DNA of 62,707 bases from contig SVGN01000011.1 of assembly GCA_015056315.1 (NCBI GenBank), forward strand, positions 1 to 62,707, given 5' to 3'. The first letter of the stretch is position 1. The number at the start of each line of letters is the position of its first letter. The notes under the pieces are model-generated. The model was not told where the DNA came from and did no database searches. It saw only the letters and a list, made by a program, of their open reading frames with translations. Below are positions 42,453 to 51,450 of the stretch, piece after piece. The position numbers and the translations under genes were made by a program. The DNA comes from Clostridiales bacterium (lineage in GTDB: Bacteria > Bacillota > Clostridia > Christensenellales > Aristaeellaceae).

Positions 42453-42510
42453 GGTCTGTCACCCTCCTGTTCTGATAAGTGTTGAAACCAATGTCGTTAT
42501 CCGGGGGAAA

Positions 42511-43731
42511 TCAGTCCTTGATACCGGAGCTTGCCATGGTTTCGAGAATCTGGCTCTGGCTCAGAACGAAGATGATGATGGGAACCGCCATTACAACTAC
42601 GGTAACGGCTGCAGCCTGACCGGTACGGGCAATACCGCCGGCCTGGATCTGCTGCAGGGCGTAGACCAGAGTCTTCTTGGCCTCGGAGTAGATTACGGTG
42701 GCAGCGGAGTTGTTCCACAGGCTCTGCACGGAGAAGATGATCACGGTCAGCCAGGCGGGCTTTACGTTGGGCATAACGATGTTCCAGAAGATGCGGAACT
42801 CGCCTGCACCGTCGATGTGAGCGGCCTCGATGAGCGCGGTGGGCAGACCCTCCATGAACTGCTTCATCATGAACAGACCGATGGGCGCTGCGAATGCGGG
42901 CAGCAGCAGGGCCCAGTAGGTGTCGATGATGCCGATCTTGCTCATGATCACGTAGTTGGGGATGCCCGTTACGTAACCGGAGAACATCAGCGCGGTAACA
43001 ACGATGTTAAAGAAGGTGCGGCCGCCGGGGAAGTCGTACTTGGCCAGTACGAACGCCGCCATGGAGGCGATGATCAGGTGGCCGAAGGTACCGAAGAAGG
43101 TAATGGCCACGGTGTTGGTCAGGTAGCGGCTGAAGGGCACCCAGCTCTGACCCATGGTTACCAGCAGGTCGGAGAAGTTATCCAGCGTGGGGTGCTGGGG
43201 CAGGACCGTGGGCGGGAAGCGGAAGAGTTCGTCCAGAGGCTTCAGCGCGGAGCCCACAGCGAAGATGAGGGGGAAGGCCATCAGCAGGCCCACGAGAGCC
43301 AGCATGATGTAGATGCCGATGTCGCCGCCGATGGAGCGGTTGGGGTGGCGGCGCTTGATGACGTGCTTCTTGACCTTCTGTACCTTTTCACCGCGGAGCT
43401 CGGCCAGGCGGCGCAGCTCTTCGGCGCGGCTGTAGGTCTGCAGGGGCTTGTTGAGCCAGAACTTATCGATGTTGTTGTACACCTTCTGGCCTTCCACCAA
43501 CAGGAAGCTGTACTCGGCGTCATCCTTCGTCTTGATGGTCACCGTGCTGGACAACCCGCCATGGCGGATGTTGTTCATGCTCTTGATCTCGGTGTAGGGG
43601 ATGGTGAGTACCGCCTCGCCCTTCTTGGAGCAGAACACGGCCTGAGTCTCGTCGGAAAGCAGGTAACCCTTAACTTTTTTCTTGTTAAGCGTTGCGGTAC
43701 CGTTGGATTTGATCTTATTGAATTCGCTCAT
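42511..43731 (-). CDS. MalG-like permease with N-terminal PH-like extension (set 2)
   Basis: The 406-residue protein has a normal MalG-type permease from about residue 135, with EAA loop MEGLPTALIEAAHIDGAGEFRIFWNIVMP. It is preceded by about 130 soluble residues. That extension is beta-rich (GYLLSDETQAVFC, EAVLTIPYTEIKSM, STVTIKTKDDAEYSFLLVEG) and resembles a PH- or GRAM-like domain, which I do not know in other MalG proteins. It should lie in the cytoplasm. Only 1 nt separates it from the MalF-like gene upstream. Confidence 0.87.
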   Translation of the reverse strand: MSEFNKIKSNGTATLNKKKVKGYLLSDETQAVFCSKKGEAVLTIPYTEIKSMNNIRHGGLSSTVTIKTKDDAEYSFLLVEGQKVYNNIDKFWLNKPLQTYSRAEELRRLAELRGEKVQKVKKHVIKRRHPNRSIGGDIGIYIMLALVGLLMAFPLIFAVGSALKPLDELFRFPPTVLPQHPTLDNFSDLLVTMGQSWVPFSRYLTNTVAITFFGTFGHLIIASMAAFVLAKYDFPGGRTFFNIVVTALMFSGYVTGIPNYVIMSKIGIIDTYWALLLPAFAAPIGLFMMKQFMEGLPTALIEAAHIDGAGEFRIFWNIVMPNVKPAWLTVIIFSVQSLWNNSAATVIYSEAKKTLVYALQQIQAGGIARTGQAAAVTVVVMAVPIIIFVLSQSQILETMASSGIKD

Positions 43732-43732
43732 A

Positions 43733-44686
43733 TCAGGTACCTACCTTTTCCAGTGCGGCAGAAATAACTTTCTTGCACAGAATCATAACCAGGAACAGCA
43801 GCGTGGCGATGGCGGAAGCGTAACCCATCTCGAAGCGGCTGAAGCCGTAGTCGAACAAGTGGGTAACGACCGTACGGGCCGCGTAGTCGGTGGAGGGGAA
43901 GCCAGCCAGCGCACGGGGCACGTCGCACACGTTGAAAGCGGAGGTGATGCTCATAACAGCACCGAACAGCAGCATGGGCTTCATGCTGGGCAGGGTGATG
44001 TAGTAGAGCTCCTGCCAGCGGTTGCGGATGCCATCCACATAACCGGCTTCGTACATGCTCTTATCAATGCCCTGGAAACCGGCTACAAAGCTCAGGAAGC
44101 CGGTACCCATGCTCATCCACAGAATGACGATGATCAGCACGGGCATGATGTAGCGGGGGTCGGTGAGCCACAGCAGAGGCGCATCGATGAAGCCGAAGTT
44201 GAGCAGCAGGGAGTTCAGGTAGCCGTAAGCATCACCACGGAAGATGATGGAGAAGATGGAGTATGCGTTACCGGCAATACTGGGCGCGTAGAACACAACA
44301 ACCGCGATGGCGCGCAGCCACTTGGGCAGCTCGTTGATGAACCATGCGAACATAAACGAGAGGATGTAGCCCACAGGGCCGGTGATGACTGCGATAACGA
44401 AGGTGTTCTTAACAGAAGTAAGGAATACCTCGTCCTGCAGGATCAGGTTGATGTAGTTCTGCAGACCCACAAAGCGCGCGGGCTCCAGAATGTTGTAGTA
44501 GGTAAAGCCGTAGAAAATGGAGGTACAGATGGGGAGAATGAAGAACGTGAAGAACAGCAGGGCATAGGGGGCCAGGAACAGGTAGCAAACCTTCATGCGC
44601 TTGGCCTTGGAGATGCCGTAGCTGAGCTTTTCGGACTTCATCGTGAGGTACCGCTTGGCAAAGGAACCAGTCTGTACTTGACTCAT
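43733..44686 (-). CDS. Sugar ABC transporter permease, MalF-like (set 2)
   Basis: The 317-residue permease has six predicted helices and the EAA loop DKSMYEAGYVDGIRNRWQELYYITLPSM. It starts with GAGGAGG at good spacing, and its ATG overlaps the stop of the large binding-protein gene by 4 nt. With the MalG-like protein downstream it forms the second complete permease pair of the cluster. Confidence 0.9.
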   Translation of the reverse strand: MSQVQTGSFAKRYLTMKSEKLSYGISKAKRMKVCYLFLAPYALLFFTFFILPICTSIFYGFTYYNILEPARFVGLQNYINLILQDEVFLTSVKNTFVIAVITGPVGYILSFMFAWFINELPKWLRAIAVVVFYAPSIAGNAYSIFSIIFRGDAYGYLNSLLLNFGFIDAPLLWLTDPRYIMPVLIIVILWMSMGTGFLSFVAGFQGIDKSMYEAGYVDGIRNRWQELYYITLPSMKPMLLFGAVMSITSAFNVCDVPRALAGFPSTDYAARTVVTHLFDYGFSRFEMGYASAIATLLFLVMILCKKVISAALEKVGT

Positions 44687-47619
44687 TTCGTTACCTCCTC
44701 TCCGTCAATCGGCAGACCGAATTCGCGCCGCTTGATCTTGATTTCTTCATTAATAGTGCGGGTGTAGGTGAGCAGCGTCTCGCGGGGATCATCCTTGTCG
44801 TTGATGACCTTGCGGATGGCGTTGGTCATGTGACGGGTGGTGGAGTAGCCACCGGCGATCTCGGGGAAGCCGCGGGCCCACTTCTGCTGCTCCTTGAGCA
44901 CGGCCAGCTGGTCGGCAGACCAGGCGAGCTGTTCCAGCGCCTCGGTGTTGGCGGTGGTGTAGCGGGCAGAGGAGCCAAGGATGCTTTCCATCTCACGGCC
45001 GAAACGCACCTGAGAATCGGCGGAGACCCACCACTTCATGAACTCCCAGGCGTTATGCTTCATGTTCTCGTCGTCGGTGGCGACCATCATGCAGCAGGCG
45101 CCGTTGGCGTGCACGGAGCGGTCGATGGTGCCGTCGTCCTTGAGGGTGCCGGGGTAGAGGGTGAAATCCCACAGACCGCGGATCTCGGGAGCGGAGACCG
45201 TCAGGGTGTTGTACAGGGTGTACTGGCCAACGCCCACAGGCATCTCGCCGGAACGGAAACGGCTTACGAAGTCGAATACGGTGGGCAGACCGTAGTCGTT
45301 GTAAAGGCTGGTGTAGAACTTGAAGGCGGCAACACCGGCTTCGCTGTCGATGACGGTGCGCTGCTTGTCGGCGCTGTAGATGGCGCCGCCGTTCTGGTAG
45401 ATGAGGGCGTTGAAGCCGGACATATCAACGTTGCTGATATCCGGGAAGGGAACGCCCACAGACATGTTGTTGCCCTGGATGGTGGGCAGCATGGCGATGA
45501 TATCCTGCCAGGTCTGGGGCACTTCCAGGCCAAGCTCCTCCAGAACGTCGGTGCGGTAGAACAGCACGGAGAAGATCTGGGTCTCGGGCAGGGCATACAC
45601 GCCGGCGTGGGTGCCGTTGTCGTAGGTGAGGGGTTCGATGGCGCTGGGGTAGAAGGGCTTGATGACCTCTTCAAAGTCTTCGAACTGAGTCAGATCCTCA
45701 ACGGCGTTACGCATGGCGTAGTTAACGGCGAACCAGCCGTCTACCGTCAGGATGACGTCGGGGCCGTTGCCCGCCATAACAGCGTTCAGAATAGCATCGG
45801 CAGCGACCAGCTTAACGTTCACCTTGATGCCGCTGGCGGGGGTGAAGCTGTCGTCCACCATGGTCTTGAGCACGGTGCTCTGGTCGCGGCCGGCTACCAG
45901 CCAGACCTCGATCAGGTCGTCGGCGTTCTCGTCGTACACATCGCCCAGGGCATTGTAGTCTACGAAGTAGGAAGCAATGCAGGCGCGGATCTCGTGACCC
46001 ATGCGGGCGAAGAAGCCGTCGTTGTACTTGGGCAGCTTGGCGTTTTCGCCGCTGATGATGACCAGGTCAACATCCAGCTTGGTCTCGGCCATGTTCTGCA
46101 TGGCGGTACCCAGACTGGTGATGTTATCCTTGAAGTTGGAGAAGGACTGGGTGATGCGCTCGTTGCGCTCCACAAACTGCTCCAGCTGTACAGCCAGGGT
46201 CTGGGCAACGGCAACGCGGTCGCTCTTCTGGCCGGTGAGCAGAACGGTGTCATCCACCAGCTTGTACAGGCGCTTGGATTCCAGCTCCATGGCCTCGATC
46301 ACTTCGGGGTACACCTTTGCCAGGTTGTAATCGCGGAAGCGGTCGGGGCTCACACCGGTCAGCACCAGCACCTTGCGGTAGATCTGGTTGAGACGGTAGA
46401 TGCTGCTCTCCATATCCTTCAGAATGCCACCCATGGCACCCAAAGTGGCCTCAAGGCGCACGGTGTGGGAGCCGGCGGTCAGGTAGAAGCGGTAGGGCTC
46501 ACCGTTCTCGTCGGCCAGGGTATGCATCTTCCAGGCGGTGTCGTACGCAAAGGAGATAGCGGATACATCCTCAAAGGGGATCTCGCCGTCGATATACAGG
46601 GAGCGGCAGGAAAGAGCGCCGCGTTGATAGCTCTGGCGGGCCTTGATGGTGATGTTGTAGTAACCATCCTCAGGCACTTCGAAATCCCACTGCACCCACT
46701 GACCGGAGGTGTTCCACGGGTCGCCGCCGATGTAGTTGAGCACGGTCTTGCTCACATCGTAGGGCTCCGTAACGGGAGACGCGTGGTCGTAGCGGGGGTA
46801 GAGGGAGGGGGAGGAACGCAGATCGGCCGCTTCACCCTGCAGGGTAACGGACCAGTTCTTTGCATCCTCGCTCATTTCCACCTGCGGCTGCGCAGCGGCG
46901 TAGGCGGCGTAGTCCTTGTCGGCCTGCACGGGCACCAGCTTGATGGCGCGCAGAATGACAGGCTCGTTAACAGCCTTCAAAGAAAGGGTGTTTTCGCCGG
47001 CCTGGAAATAGAACCGGTAGGGCTCGGTGGTGTAGCCCATGTCGTCGCGGCAATAGGCCTGCTGCCACTCGTAGCGTTCTACCTGAGAGGGACGGATGTG
47101 GTTGCCCTGGTTATCCTTGCGGAAGGAACCGTCCTCCGCAAAGTCGGCAGGGTCGTCCGTCCAGAGGCGCGAAAAGCGCAGCGTAGCAGCACCGGAGAAG
47201 GGAAGCTCCCCGTTGATGTACACCGCACGTTCAATATCCACGCCGCGGGATTCTACAGTTTTGTAATCCAGAAGGATGTTGTACATACCTTCTTCCGGCA
47301 CAGTTACCTTCCAGGTGGTAACATTGGTGTCGGCGGTGTAGACGCATTCTGCGCCATCCACCTGCTGGACCTCGCCCTCGCCTTCGAAGGCAGCCAGATC
47401 CACTTCGATGGTTTCCGCGCCGGTACCCAGGCCCGCGTGAGCAGCCAGGTAGCCGTCGTAGGTGTCATTGCGCCCAATGCCTTCTACGTCGGTGCTCAGA
47501 TCCACGCCCTGGTACTTGGCCTGGAAGCTGGTCGCACCCGGAGAAAGCAAAAGAAGCACAGCAATAACCACTACTGCGCAAGCGATTCCGATCAGTACGC
47601 CCCGTGTTTTTTTACCCAT
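44683..47619 (-). CDS. Giant membrane-anchored solute-binding fusion protein
   Basis: The 978-residue protein starts at the ATG after GGGAGAG; the in-frame extension 49 codons upstream covers the leader hairpin and is rejected. Residues 8-26 are an uncleaved-looking membrane anchor (VLIGIACAVVVIAVLLLL). Two beta-sandwich regions (about 65-225 and 240-400), each with phrases like YNILLDYKTVESRGVDIERAVYINGELPF and YNITIKARQSYQRGALSC, resemble carbohydrate-binding domains. A helical stretch (about 400-510) follows. Residues about 530-960 form a family-1 solute-binding domain (YALPETQIFSVLFYRTDVLEELGLEVPQTWQDI). Ordinary binding proteins are about 400-450 residues. It is the first gene of the operon. 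Confidence 0.85.
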   Translation of the reverse strand: MGKKTRGVLIGIACAVVVIAVLLLLSPGATSFQAKYQGVDLSTDVEGIGRNDTYDGYLAAHAGLGTGAETIEVDLAAFEGEGEVQQVDGAECVYTADTNVTTWKVTVPEEGMYNILLDYKTVESRGVDIERAVYINGELPFSGAATLRFSRLWTDDPADFAEDGSFRKDNQGNHIRPSQVERYEWQQAYCRDDMGYTTEPYRFYFQAGENTLSLKAVNEPVILRAIKLVPVQADKDYAAYAAAQPQVEMSEDAKNWSVTLQGEAADLRSSPSLYPRYDHASPVTEPYDVSKTVLNYIGGDPWNTSGQWVQWDFEVPEDGYYNITIKARQSYQRGALSCRSLYIDGEIPFEDVSAISFAYDTAWKMHTLADENGEPYRFYLTAGSHTVRLEATLGAMGGILKDMESSIYRLNQIYRKVLVLTGVSPDRFRDYNLAKVYPEVIEAMELESKRLYKLVDDTVLLTGQKSDRVAVAQTLAVQLEQFVERNERITQSFSNFKDNITSLGTAMQNMAETKLDVDLVIISGENAKLPKYNDGFFARMGHEIRACIASYFVDYNALGDVYDENADDLIEVWLVAGRDQSTVLKTMVDDSFTPASGIKVNVKLVAADAILNAVMAGNGPDVILTVDGWFAVNYAMRNAVEDLTQFEDFEEVIKPFYPSAIEPLTYDNGTHAGVYALPETQIFSVLFYRTDVLEELGLEVPQTWQDIIAMLPTIQGNNMSVGVPFPDISNVDMSGFNALIYQNGGAIYSADKQRTVIDSEAGVAAFKFYTSLYNDYGLPTVFDFVSRFRSGEMPVGVGQYTLYNTLTVSAPEIRGLWDFTLYPGTLKDDGTIDRSVHANGACCMMVATDDENMKHNAWEFMKWWVSADSQVRFGREMESILGSSARYTTANTEALEQLAWSADQLAVLKEQQKWARGFPEIAGGYSTTRHMTNAIRKVINDKDDPRETLLTYTRTINEEIKIKRREFGLPIDGEEVTK

Positions 47620-47690
47620 GAAGCATTCTCTCCCGGTTTGCCGCAACGAGATACGGCATTTTTTGACTCTTTTTTCCTGTTTTGCAACGG

Positions 47691-47766
47691 AAAAAAAGAT
47701 TGCAAAAAACGAAGGCTCAGCAAAGATTCGGTTCAATCTTTGCCATTTCAGACATTCGTTTTGCAA
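47691..47766 (-). promoter_or_regulatory. Attenuator-like hairpin in the transporter-operon leader
   Basis: On the minus strand an outer stem pairs TTGCAAAACGAA (47766-47755) with TTCGTTTTTTGCAA (47713-47700), with a 2-nt bulge. Inside is a perfect 8-bp hairpin (47742-47735 with 47728-47721). A run of seven U follows (47697-47691). This is terminator geometry upstream of the first gene, suggesting conditional read-through. Confidence 0.6.
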
Positions 47767-47777
47767 CGATGATATGA

Positions 47778-47806
47778 ATTATACCTATTCTTTATTTCTC
47801 TGTCAA
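47778..47806 (-). promoter_or_regulatory. Promoter of the dual-ABC operon
   Basis: Minus strand: TTGACA at 47806-47801, 17-bp spacer, TATAAT at 47783-47778. Both hexamers match the consensus. Confidence 0.92.
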
Positions 47807-48212
47807 CTCTAACAGATTTGTGTAAATGGTATTACAAACCCCTCATATTATCGTGAAAAATGCTGCTTTTCTTTGTTTTACCTTACAATTTAGCTAATGC
47901 TCCCGCGCCGCATCGGAATTCATGAAGAAAATTTCATATTTTCGGAAACAAATCGCAAGCCTTTCAAAGCTGCAAACGTTTCTGTGCAACCGTTTGAACA
48001 ACTTTTCGATGGCTATTTCCGGTGTATACGGAATGAATATTATATAACCTCTGCACCGAATTTGCAGAAATTGCGATACATGTTGCCCGATTCTTGCGTG
48101 AGATGTCCCATCATTTGCTTGAAACGTATAGGGTGAGTATGGTAAAATTGCCGTTGATAACAGTGTTTTCTATGCTATATGCCGCTTGCGGCGCATAAGG
48201 AGGCTCCCGATA
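47807..48212. other. AT-rich intergenic region between transporter operon and AraC gene
   Basis: No gene is supported in these 406 bp, which are markedly AT-rich against their surroundings. Two LacI-type half-sites, CAAACGTTT (47973-47981) and CAACCGTTTG (47987-47996), lie 14-15 bp apart. Candidate promoters for the AraC gene are TTGAAA (48119-48124) with TAAAAT (48143-48148), spacer 18 bp, and TTGATA (48154-48159) with TATATG (48176-48181), spacer 16 bp. Confidence 0.6.
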
Positions 48213-49133
48213 ATGAAACGACAAAATCTGATCACTCCCAAGGAGCGCAACATGTTCGAATCCGGCTACCGTGTTATGCACGGCTCCCAGGAGTTTGTCA
48301 CCTTCTGGGATGATATGAGCCTCCGTGTATGGTACGAGACTGTGCCGGACTATTACAGCGAGCACTTTCATGCCTCGGTGGAGGTGGTATTGCCCCACGA
48401 GGGCGAGTGCCACTGCACGGTGGGGGGCATCACCTACCATGTAAAGAGTACCGAGGTGCTCTTTGTACCTTCCGATAAGCCCCACTCCCTGAGTATGCCC
48501 AAGGACAGCATCCGCAATCTGATCCTGTTCGACCCCTCCTGCCTGCTCAGCATCCGTGGTGTATCATCGATCCGCCCCATGCTTGAGGATGTGATCTACC
48601 TCCGGGAGGATGACCCCATCTGCGGCCAGGTGCGCCATATGCTCTTTGAAATGATGGTGGATTACTACGCCCACAAGCCCCTGAGCAACCTTACCTGTTA
48701 CGCCCGGCTGATGCACATCTATGTGCTCATGGGCCAGAAATACCTGGAGGAGCATACCCCGCAGGAGGATGCGGAGCGGGGCCGGGATGACAACAACCGC
48801 GTCATCATCAACCGCATCGTGGAGTATGTGGAGAACAACTACACAGAAGATATCACCCTGGACAGCGCAGCCGAGATGGCAGGCTTCTCCAAGTGCTATT
48901 TTTCCCGTGTGTTCAGCAAGCAGACCGGCATTGGTTTCTCCCGTTTTCTGCTGCGCAAGCGCATCTCCGTGGCGGCGCATCTGCTGTCCACTACGCAGCT
49001 TTCCATCGTGCAGGTGTCTGCCCAGTCCGGCTTCAGCAGCCTGTCCACCTTCAACCGTACGTTCAAGGAGATCCACGGCTGCTCCCCCAGCGAGTACCGC
49101 GCCCTGTATGCTCTCGGGCAGGATGAGGAATGA
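48213..49133 (+). CDS. AraC-family transcriptional regulator
   Basis: The 306-residue protein has an N-terminal cupin sensor domain (YYSEHFHASVEVVLPHEGECHCTV, SDKPHSLSMP). A C-terminal pair of HTH motifs follows, with DITLDSAAEMAGFSKCYFSRVFSKQTGIGFSRFLLRKR and SIVQVSAQSGFSSLSTFNRTFKEIHG. AraC proteins of this layout activate sugar-use operons. It diverges from the dual-ABC operon and precedes the GH10 gene, so it is the prime candidate to control both. TAAGGAGG precedes the ATG. Confidence 0.92.
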   Translation: MKRQNLITPKERNMFESGYRVMHGSQEFVTFWDDMSLRVWYETVPDYYSEHFHASVEVVLPHEGECHCTVGGITYHVKSTEVLFVPSDKPHSLSMPKDSIRNLILFDPSCLLSIRGVSSIRPMLEDVIYLREDDPICGQVRHMLFEMMVDYYAHKPLSNLTCYARLMHIYVLMGQKYLEEHTPQEDAERGRDDNNRVIINRIVEYVENNYTEDITLDSAAEMAGFSKCYFSRVFSKQTGIGFSRFLLRKRISVAAHLLSTTQLSIVQVSAQSGFSSLSTFNRTFKEIHGCSPSEYRALYALGQDEE

Positions 49134-49169
49134 GCCCTCGTCGTTCAGGGTATATATAATGTAGAAACA

Positions 49170-49216
49170 CGATGCCTCCCCATTTATCACTTGATGTGGA
49201 GGCATCGTTCATTTGT
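49170..49216 (+). terminator. Terminator of the AraC gene
   Basis: A 10-bp perfect stem (49170-49179 with 49198-49207) with an 18-nt loop is followed by TTCATTTG. Confidence 0.7.
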
Positions 49217-49237
49217 TGCCGAAATGCGGTTTTGCTC

Positions 49238-49266
49238 TTGCGTTCGGTTGTGAGCAATGTTATTAT
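49238..49266 (+). promoter_or_regulatory. Promoter of the GH10 gene
   Basis: TTGCGT (49238-49243), 17-bp spacer, TATTAT (49261-49266), giving a leader of about 30 nt. Confidence 0.68.
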
Positions 49267-49304
49267 GCAGGTAACATCAACTGCATATACAGGAGGTATT
49301 CCCT

Positions 49305-50528
49305 ATGTCCAAGTACGCCCATCGTCTGTCCGAATGTACGCTTACCCTCCGGGATGCCGCAGGCAACCCCATGCCCGGCCGCAAGGTGCAGGTAGAATTG
49401 GCCCGCCACGAGTTCCTGTTCGGCTGCGGCTGCTTCTGGCTGCAGGAGCTGCTGGACCCCGCCACCCCTGCTCCCCTCAAGGAGAAGTACGAGAAGTACT
49501 GGGAGACCTGGAAAGAGGTCTTCAACTATGCCACGCTGCCCTTCTATCAGGGTCGCTACGAGCCCCGGGAGGGTGTTACCCGTGAGGAGACCACCCTGCG
49601 CTCTGCCAAGTATCTCAAGGAGCGCGGCTTCACGGTGAAGGGCCACCCCCTGTGCTGGCACACCGCCTCTGCTCTGTGGCTGCTGGAGAAGGATAACAAG
49701 GCCGTGCTGGAGAACCAGCTCAGCCGCATCCGCCGCGAGATCGGTGCTTTCCATGAGTACATCACCCTGTGGGATGTGATCAACGAGGTGGTCATCATGC
49801 CCATCTTCGAAAAGCAGGAGAATGCCATCACCCGTCTGTGCCAGGAAATGGGCCGTGTACCGCTGGTCAAGGCCGTGTTCGACATGGCCCGGCAGACGGA
49901 TCCCGATGCCACCCTGCTGCTCAACGACTTCAACACCAGCGAAAACTACCGCCAGCTCATCGAGGATTGCCTGGCTGCAGGCGTGCCTATCGATGTGATC
50001 GGTATCCAGTCTCATCAGCACCAGGGCTTCTGGGGTATGGAGAAGCTGGAGGAGGTGCTGGCTCGCTTTGAAGAATTCGGCAAGCCCATGCACTTTACCG
50101 AAAACACCTTTGTTTCCGGCGATCTGATGCCCGCCCACATCGTTGACCTGAACGACTGGCAGGTGCCCGAATGGCCCACCACTCCCGCCGGGGAGGATCG
50201 TCAGGCCCGGGATGTGCTCACCATGGTGGATCGCCTCTTCGCCCACCCGCAGGTGGAAGCCTTCACCAACTGGGATTTCGAGGATGGTGCCTGGCTGGGC
50301 GCTCCCTCCGGCCTGGTGCGCAAGGATGGCACCGTGAAGCCCGCCTACGAAGCGCTGCGCCAGCGCGTGCGCAAGGATTGGCACACCAGCCTGACCCTGA
50401 TGACCGACGAGAACGGTCAGTGCCGGGTGGAGGGCTTCCGCGGCCAATACGAGCTGGTCTGCGATGGCAGGAAGGCTGCCTTCACCCTGAATAAGACCGA
50501 TAAGGAGCAGACGGTGCAGTTGGGCTGA
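49305..50528 (+). CDS. Cytoplasmic GH10 beta-1,4-xylanase
   Basis: The 407-residue protein has the GH10 barrel with the acid/base Glu161 in LWDVINEV and the nucleophile Glu265 in MHFTENTFV. The substrate-site histidines HPLCWHT are also present. It lacks a signal peptide, so it should cut imported xylo-oligosaccharides rather than polymer. About 30 N-terminal residues and 50 C-terminal residues (LMTDENGQCRVEGFRGQYELVC) form a small beta-rich unit around the barrel. AGGAGG precedes the ATG. The AraC gene upstream and the dual-ABC operon suggest import followed by cytoplasmic cleavage. Confidence 0.9.
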   Translation: MSKYAHRLSECTLTLRDAAGNPMPGRKVQVELARHEFLFGCGCFWLQELLDPATPAPLKEKYEKYWETWKEVFNYATLPFYQGRYEPREGVTREETTLRSAKYLKERGFTVKGHPLCWHTASALWLLEKDNKAVLENQLSRIRREIGAFHEYITLWDVINEVVIMPIFEKQENAITRLCQEMGRVPLVKAVFDMARQTDPDATLLLNDFNTSENYRQLIEDCLAAGVPIDVIGIQSHQHQGFWGMEKLEEVLARFEEFGKPMHFTENTFVSGDLMPAHIVDLNDWQVPEWPTTPAGEDRQARDVLTMVDRLFAHPQVEAFTNWDFEDGAWLGAPSGLVRKDGTVKPAYEALRQRVRKDWHTSLTLMTDENGQCRVEGFRGQYELVCDGRKAAFTLNKTDKEQTVQLG

Positions 50529-50543
50529 TGCCGCCGTTAGCAG

Positions 50544-50570
50544 CGGAGCCGCCGGGTGCGGCTCCGTTTT
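50544..50570 (+). terminator. Terminator of the GH10 gene
   Basis: A 9-bp GC-rich stem (50544-50552 with 50558-50566) and a 5-nt loop are followed by TTTT. Confidence 0.82.
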
Positions 50571-50647
50571 CCCATACCGGGCATAGACAGACTGCTATCG
50601 GCATAGGCTGGAGCGGTGCCCGGATCATAACAAGGAGGAAGAGAACG

Positions 50648-51265
50648 ATGAAAGTGATGCTGGTCAACGGAAGCTCCCGGGAGCACGGCTGCACCGCCAG
50701 AGCGCTGCAGGAGGTGGCTGCCGCTTTGCAGGCGGAGGGCATTGAGACCGAAATACTGTTCATTGGCAACCAGCCCATTGCGGATTGCACCGCCTGTGGC
50801 TGCTGCGGTACGTTGGGGAGCTGTATTTTCAACGATGCTGCTGCGGAGTTCGGTCGCCGGGCTGCCGAGTTTGACGGCTTCGTATTCGGTTCGCCGGTCT
50901 ACTATGCCCACCCCAGCGGACGGCTGCTCAGCTTTATGGATCGGGCATTCTATGCCAGCGGTGCCAATTTCCGCTTCAAGCCTGCCGCAGCGGTGCTCAG
51001 CGCCCGCCGCGCCGGCAATACTGCCTCTCTGGATGTGATCACCAAGCACTTTACCATCAACTGCATGCCGGTGGTCTCCTCCACCTATTGGAACCATGTG
51101 CACGGCAATACGCCTGAGGAGGTGGAGCAGGATCTGGAAGGTCTCCAGACCATGACCAACCTGGGCAAGAACATGGCGTGGATGCTCAAATGCATCCGGC
51201 TTGGTCAGGAGAATGGCATTACACCGCCCAAGCTGGATAAGGTCTACACCAATTTCATCCGCTGA
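50648..51265 (+). CDS. NAD(P)H-dependent FMN reductase / flavodoxin-like protein
   Basis: The 205-residue protein has the FMN-binding loop VNGSSREHGCTARAL (6-20), then CTACGCCGTLGSC, a Cys cluster common in iron-sulfur flavoproteins of anaerobes, and GSPVYYAHPSGRLLSFMDRAF for the flavin ring. It could be a simple flavin reductase or an iron-sulfur flavoprotein. AAGGAGGAAG lies upstream of the ATG. It stands between terminators, 186 nt from the next flavodoxin-like gene. Confidence 0.83.
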   Translation: MKVMLVNGSSREHGCTARALQEVAAALQAEGIETEILFIGNQPIADCTACGCCGTLGSCIFNDAAAEFGRRAAEFDGFVFGSPVYYAHPSGRLLSFMDRAFYASGANFRFKPAAAVLSARRAGNTASLDVITKHFTINCMPVVSSTYWNHVHGNTPEEVEQDLEGLQTMTNLGKNMAWMLKCIRLGQENGITPPKLDKVYTNFIR

Positions 51266-51270
51266 TGAAC

Positions 51271-51308
51271 AAAACCGGGGGCAGTACAGCCTTCGGTTTT
51301 TGTTTGCT
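51271..51308 (+). terminator. Terminator of the flavin reductase gene
   Basis: A 12-bp stem (51271-51282 with 51289-51300, two G-U pairs) with a 6-nt loop is followed by TGTTTG. Confidence 0.8.
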
Positions 51309-51450
51309 TGTGTGTAAACAAAATGCAGGAGGTAGGAAAAGGGTAGATAGATTGTATGCATTCGTGGTATCATCGTTGCAGAGACGGATGTATGGAAGCG
51401 GGCCAATGCCCGACCGGACAGTACCGATCCATTTGAGCGGAGGGGATCTC

